From the NCBI GenBank assembly GCA_003573635.1, contig QUTJ01031821.1:1-23827 (forward strand): 23,827 nt of DNA. The letters are read 5' to 3'. Source of the DNA: Goniomonas avonlea (lineage: Eukaryota; Cryptophyceae; Goniomonadida; Goniomonadaceae). Shown piece by piece: positions 20,509 to 23,827 of the stretch (positions within the stretch are counted from its first letter, which is position 1; each line of letters begins with the position of its first letter). Below the pieces are notes generated by a model that worked only from the letters and a program-made list of their open reading frames with translations, was not told the DNA's origin and searched no databases. The translations under genes and the position numbers were made by a program.

Positions 20509-20699
20509 CAGGATGGACCAGGTCTGTCTCACCAGCTAACACTGAAAAAAAAGCAGGCAGAGAGTGAGCAGCAAACAACACACCACAGGGAATGATGCTA
20601 GTGCATCACCCAGAAAAGAAAGAAAATTCCCATGAGAGAGAATCCAAAATAACATACCTTTGGGGGGCGTGCAGGGCGGACTGGGTCTGTCTCGCCAGC
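20509..20699. repeat. imperfect ~28-bp direct repeat across the intron
   Basis: 20509-20536 and 20672-20699 share ggtctgtctc(a/g)ccagc and flanking bases (about 23 of 28). One copy is the 3' end of the candidate exon; the other is just past its intron, next to fossil C. It may be a duplication or a scar of insertion. Confidence 0.55.
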
Positions 20700-20831
20700 C
20701 AGCACCTGCAAGACGTAACCCTCCGGGTGCGAGAAGTACACATCTGTTGTGTCCCAGTCCGCAGGTTCCAGCTGAGGGGCAGTCAGTACTGCTGCATCTG
20801 CCTCTGCCTCGGTCTTGGTCTCTGTCTCTGT
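20657..20831 (-). CDS. probable host exon, unrecognised gene (partial)
   Basis: A minus-strand frame is open from just after 20831 to a strong AAAG|GTATGT donor (intron starts at 20656). It encodes EADAAVLTAPQLEPADWD, then TTDVYFSHPEGYVLQVLAGE, then TDPVRPARPPK. The PQLEP-to-PPK part has the mixed composition of ordinary protein and lacks a start codon, so it must be an internal or terminal exon. The next good acceptor (tttttttcag) ends at 20542, giving a 115-bp intron, after which the frame stops within two codons; it may be the penultimate coding exon. HPEGYVLQV recalls the ends of glyoxalase-fold domains, but that is too weak to name it. The upstream acceptor is not clear (purine-rich GAGACA repeats). 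Confidence 0.45.
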
Positions 20832-20899
20832 TTATGTGTCCATTTCTGTCTCTGTCCCTACGCCTATCCCTGCCCCCTGCTCTCTCAGTCCCTGTCTCA

Positions 20900-22570
20900 T
20901 TTTTAGCTGCCCACTAACAACAGTTGTGTGAAGTTGCATAGCTCCCCTCCCCTATCGACATATGGTTTGTGAGTGCGACAATTGTGTGTTGGACCTTTGG
21001 TGCTACAATAGTTTGTATCACTGCAAGAGAGTATGAGATACCTACTTGGAGTAAGATACTTACTTGATCCTGCATCTATCATCCTAACGCCTCTCCGTAG
21101 TCTCTCTGTTACCCACACACCGACTCTGGTTCTGCACCCAGGTGAGGGTGGACTTCAGACAAATGTTGGAACCCTAGGGAAGTGTAGTCTTCTAGAAGTC
21201 TTCAAGGTGAGCGAGAGCAGATCAAGTTGCAAGGGAGTGTCTTTCCCCATGTGTTGCTCTGTTCTCAGTAACTGTCACAAAAATGTCAGCAGCCGCGGCT
21301 GGTGGTTCTTTATAGTGACTGCAGGATTGTGACCAAGATGGGCCTGGGTGCGCTGGCTGACAGGATGACTTCCCTGCTCTCGGAGGACCGCGTGAGAGGT
21401 ATCCCGAGTGCTGTGTCCAGGCACTGGGGCTTGTCTCCATCCCGTGGCGCATTGCCCCATACTTGACTTGCATTTGGTGCCCCTGGCGCATCTCTCTCTC
21501 TCTCACACACACACACACTGTCTCTCTCATTCTCTCTCCCTCGCTCTCTCTCTCTCACACACACACTCACTCACTCACTCACTCACTCCCTCCTCTCCCT
21601 CTGCTCTCCAGCTCTCTTCCTCTCTCTCTTCTGCCCTCCCGCTCTCTCCGGCAGTGGCGGTGGCAGTGACTGTGACTGTGACTGTGACTGTGACTAGCAG
21701 CGGAACCTGGAACAGACCTGCTCAAGCCGCGGATCGTTTGGTCGGTTGCGGTCCACAAAGACGTCAAGCTCCTGTTAGTGTGCTGTCAACAAGACACCTC
21801 CCTCCACCCCAGTCTCACACACTCAGCGCCATGAGGACCTGACCAGTGCATCAGAGCCCCCCCTTCATTCAAATCAGTGCTGCTTTGGATGGGAAACAGA
21901 CATCACATCATCAGTTCTGTGAAACTGAACTACTCAATCTAAACAAGCTTTTCGAAAGGCAAAACAGACGCAGGTGGGCTGTGGAGTGATCACTAAGGAT
22001 CCCCAGACTGTGCCACTGCTCACAGGCTCACAATGAATGGCTTGAATCTTCTCTCTCTTGCTTGCTCTCTCTCTTGCTCTTTCTCGCTCGCTCTCTAGCT
22101 CGCTCCTTTCTGTGCACCTTGCGAGTGAAGAAGCGCTTGAACCGAGGCTCAGTCAGTAGAGCCTGTGCAAGCAGTTGTTAGTCAAAATTGACACAGGCGA
22201 GGCAGCGATGGAAGTGGGGGAAGAGAGTGTGGAGGCAGATGGAAGGAAAGCGGGGCAGAGGGAGCGACAGGCACCTCGGCGGTCATGTTGTAAAAACCAG
22301 TTTCCCGTGCCACTCTCAATGCAAGATTTCGCAGATATGCAGCCATAATCTGTGGGAGATTGAGTCAGAACCAGTGAGATGTTACATTTGTTTTGATTCA
22401 GTTTGTCCCCTGTTTGAGGAGGCAGAGAGATTCCTGTCTCTCTTGATTCCTCACTTGCTCGCTCACTCACTCGCTCTCCTCTCCAGATCCCCACCCATCA
22501 CCCTTGTCATTCAAGTAGCACCCTTCCCAAGTGCAACAGATGACAGGACCGTGACACATGAATCGCACCT
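20900..22570. repeat. intergenic spacer with microsatellites
   Basis: No gene is supported. Contains an inverted partial copy of the 4597/11361 repeat end (about 20970-21045), CT/CA/CACT microsatellites (21490-21650), a TGTGAC array (21666-21694) and a CT-rich run (22046-22110). A pyrimidine tract (20790-20895) lies just before it. A 132-codon plus-strand frame (22188-22586) and a 113-codon minus-strand frame overlap and neither shows a domain. Confidence 0.6.
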
Positions 22571-23487
22571 TCATGAGATGGTGTGAGGACGTGGAACAAG
22601 GGAAAGTAAACTTGCCTCCGCAACCAAAAGCATTTTAAACAAGCCAACTGCACGCTGAAGGTCCTCAGTTGTCGCCATCTGGATCGGTGCAACTCCAAAC
22701 TGTACAGCATGTCAATGAAAAGCAGCAAACACAAGGGACGCACACGGTCGCTGTGATTGACATCTCCTTTGTGTTCAGCAAGCAATGCCACGCACTCGTG
22801 ATAATTTGAAGCTGCCGCAAAGTGCATGGGTGTTTTCCCCTCCTGCACAACAATAAGACCACAATGCTACGAGCAAAACCGTGCAAACCTCCGTGCAAAT
22901 GTTTGGTTCCGCATTGAGAACAAGGAGCAACTTCAGGGCCTCCAGACGGTTGTAACTCGCAGCTTCGTGCAGGGCAGAGAAACCCATCGGGTCCTGGAGG
23001 CTGTGTGAATGTCGCTCTCGAACAGCGCTGTTGTACCTTTGAAACCACATTCAAGTCTGCCTTGTGTTGAGCAAAGAGCTGGATCGCTTTGTGACAACCT
23101 TCTTCAGCAGCATGGTGTAGCGGTGTGGTTCCACTCTTGAAGAGGGGCATCAGTGGATTATGCATGCAGAAGTGCGAATGGACTCACAAACCAAGAGGCC
23201 GCGTTGACATCGGCTTTGTGGCTCACAAGACATTTCACAACTTCAAAATGGCGACCCTCAGTGGCAATATGCAAAGGGGTGATCCCTCCCTATTTGTAAT
23301 GAGAATAATGAGAAACAAGGAAACAAATCAACGCCTGACGGACCGCGTCCGGCGTATTAACATCAGCACCCTGCGCAATCAGCTCCTCACACCGCTCAAC
23401 ATCACCATCTCCCTACAAATGATGAGCGACAAAAATTGTGAACAACAGCGTTCGCACAGCAGCAATATGCAGCTGGCTCCACGGCAT
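22571..23487 (-). CDS. ankyrin-repeat protein, seven exons
   Basis: A 210-residue protein made almost entirely of ankyrin repeats, a protein-protein binding fold; partner unknown. Exons: 23487-23458, 23412-23344, 23289-23188, 23135-23037, 22993-22889, 22842-22744, 22699-22571. The six introns are 45, 54, 52, 43, 46 and 44 bp, all GT-AG and all phase 0. Repeat signatures: LHIAAGDGDVERCEELIAQG (residues 7-26), GITPLHIATEG (35-45), GTTPLHHAAEEG (69-80), GFSALHEAA (104-112), GKTPMHFAA (137-145) and a weaker GVAPIQMAT cap (170-178). Consensus L..H.ADVN-type turns end most repeats. The ATG at 23487 is the first in the frame and begins right at the N-cap helix. An upstream ATG at about 23597 would need a further intron. 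The frame ends at TGA (22571-22573). No signal peptide, membrane segment or other domain. It appears intact. Confidence 0.85.
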
Positions 23488-23827
23488 CAATCGCGCCAAG
23501 GGAGTGTGGTCCGGTTGCACTTTGTCAGTCAAAGGGATATTACCGGTAGCCCTTCTGCTCCAGGCTGGAGCCGAGGTCCAACGCTAGCAAGCATCACTAC
23601 CTAACCAAACACTCAACAACACACCCCACCGGGCACGTAGAGTGCTCCAGGTCTAGCGTGTCCGATCGATAAAACTGGATTTTTTCAAAAACTGTGAAGC
23701 GCAGACTGCTCAAAATTTGGGGATCTGGTTGTCGCAGGGAGATAACGCTGGGAAAGCAATAATCTCAAAATGTGGTATATTAGACCAAAAAAAGCCAAAA
23801 AATATGCGGAAATTGAAAAATCGGCCC
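23488..23827. other. upstream region of the ankyrin gene
   Basis: Bases 23660-23827 are A/T-rich with long T runs on the minus strand (A runs as given). The promoter of the ankyrin gene would lie here. I see no convincing TATA box at a normal distance and no other gene. Confidence 0.4.

Noticed and set aside
21021-21063. 43-bp GT-AG intron-like segment on the minus strand with open flanks
   Set aside because: The size fits local introns, but similarity to the 4597/11361 repeat family extends through the supposed intron, so the signal is probably repeat sequence.
21334-21391. Plus-strand start reading MGLGALADRMTSLLSEDR followed by a GTGAGA donor
   Set aside because: No convincing second exon; the only acceptors lie beyond a long CT/CA microsatellite, unlike the tiny introns elsewhere.
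21490-21650. Regular short repeats as a possible CRISPR array
   Set aside because: These are CT, CA and CACT microsatellites with no spacers.
23113-23124. TGGTGTAGCGG resembles a tRNA A box
   Set aside because: It lies inside ankyrin exon 4, and no B box or cloverleaf can be drawn around it.
23125-23604. 159-codon plus-strand ORF
   Set aside because: Antisense to the ankyrin exons, which have clear domain and splice evidence.

Overview
The window is nuclear DNA from a eukaryote, probably a protist or alga-like lineage that I cannot name. Evidence: a spliced ankyrin gene with six GT-AG introns of only 43-54 bp, a second spliced gene with predicted introns of 32-105 bp, an AATAAA polyadenylation signal, many microsatellites, and a dense load of old transposable elements. 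There are no bacterial operons, rRNA, tRNA or CRISPR features.

Layout. Bases 1-2040 are mostly low-complexity sequence (CCCTCC, ACCAGG and CAGCAC runs) with one weak candidate exon. Bases 2040-11513 are a pile of broken retrotransposon fossils on both strands. They carry the hallmarks of the tyrosine-recombinase (DIRS-like) group: reverse transcriptase/RNase H pieces, a tyrosine-recombinase-like piece, zinc knuckles and a PHD-like zinc finger. Several parts occur two to four times, so one family (or close relatives) inserted repeatedly. Bases 11836-12426 hold a pair of ~140-bp direct repeats around a fragment of another retroelement. Bases 12950-15574 are a complete but decayed piggyBac-like DNA transposon with 19-bp matching ends (which include CTAG). 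It sits inside the 3' part of an unrecognised minus-strand gene (15575 to about 17600). Beyond that lie two more retroelement fossils (17575-18370 plus, 18441-20490 minus), a likely host exon (20657-20831 minus), a microsatellite-rich spacer, and a clean seven-exon ankyrin-repeat gene (22571-23487 minus).

The genes do not form a pathway. The main points are: (i) the ankyrin gene, where each of the five complete middle and late repeats is one exon and all introns are phase 0; (ii) a previously unrecognised spliced gene whose apparent frame changes are explained by tiny GT-AG introns; (iii) a piggyBac-like element flanked by CTAG rather than TTAA; and (iv) retroelement fossils with repeated PHD-like zinc-finger modules and a 48-bp near-perfect hairpin.
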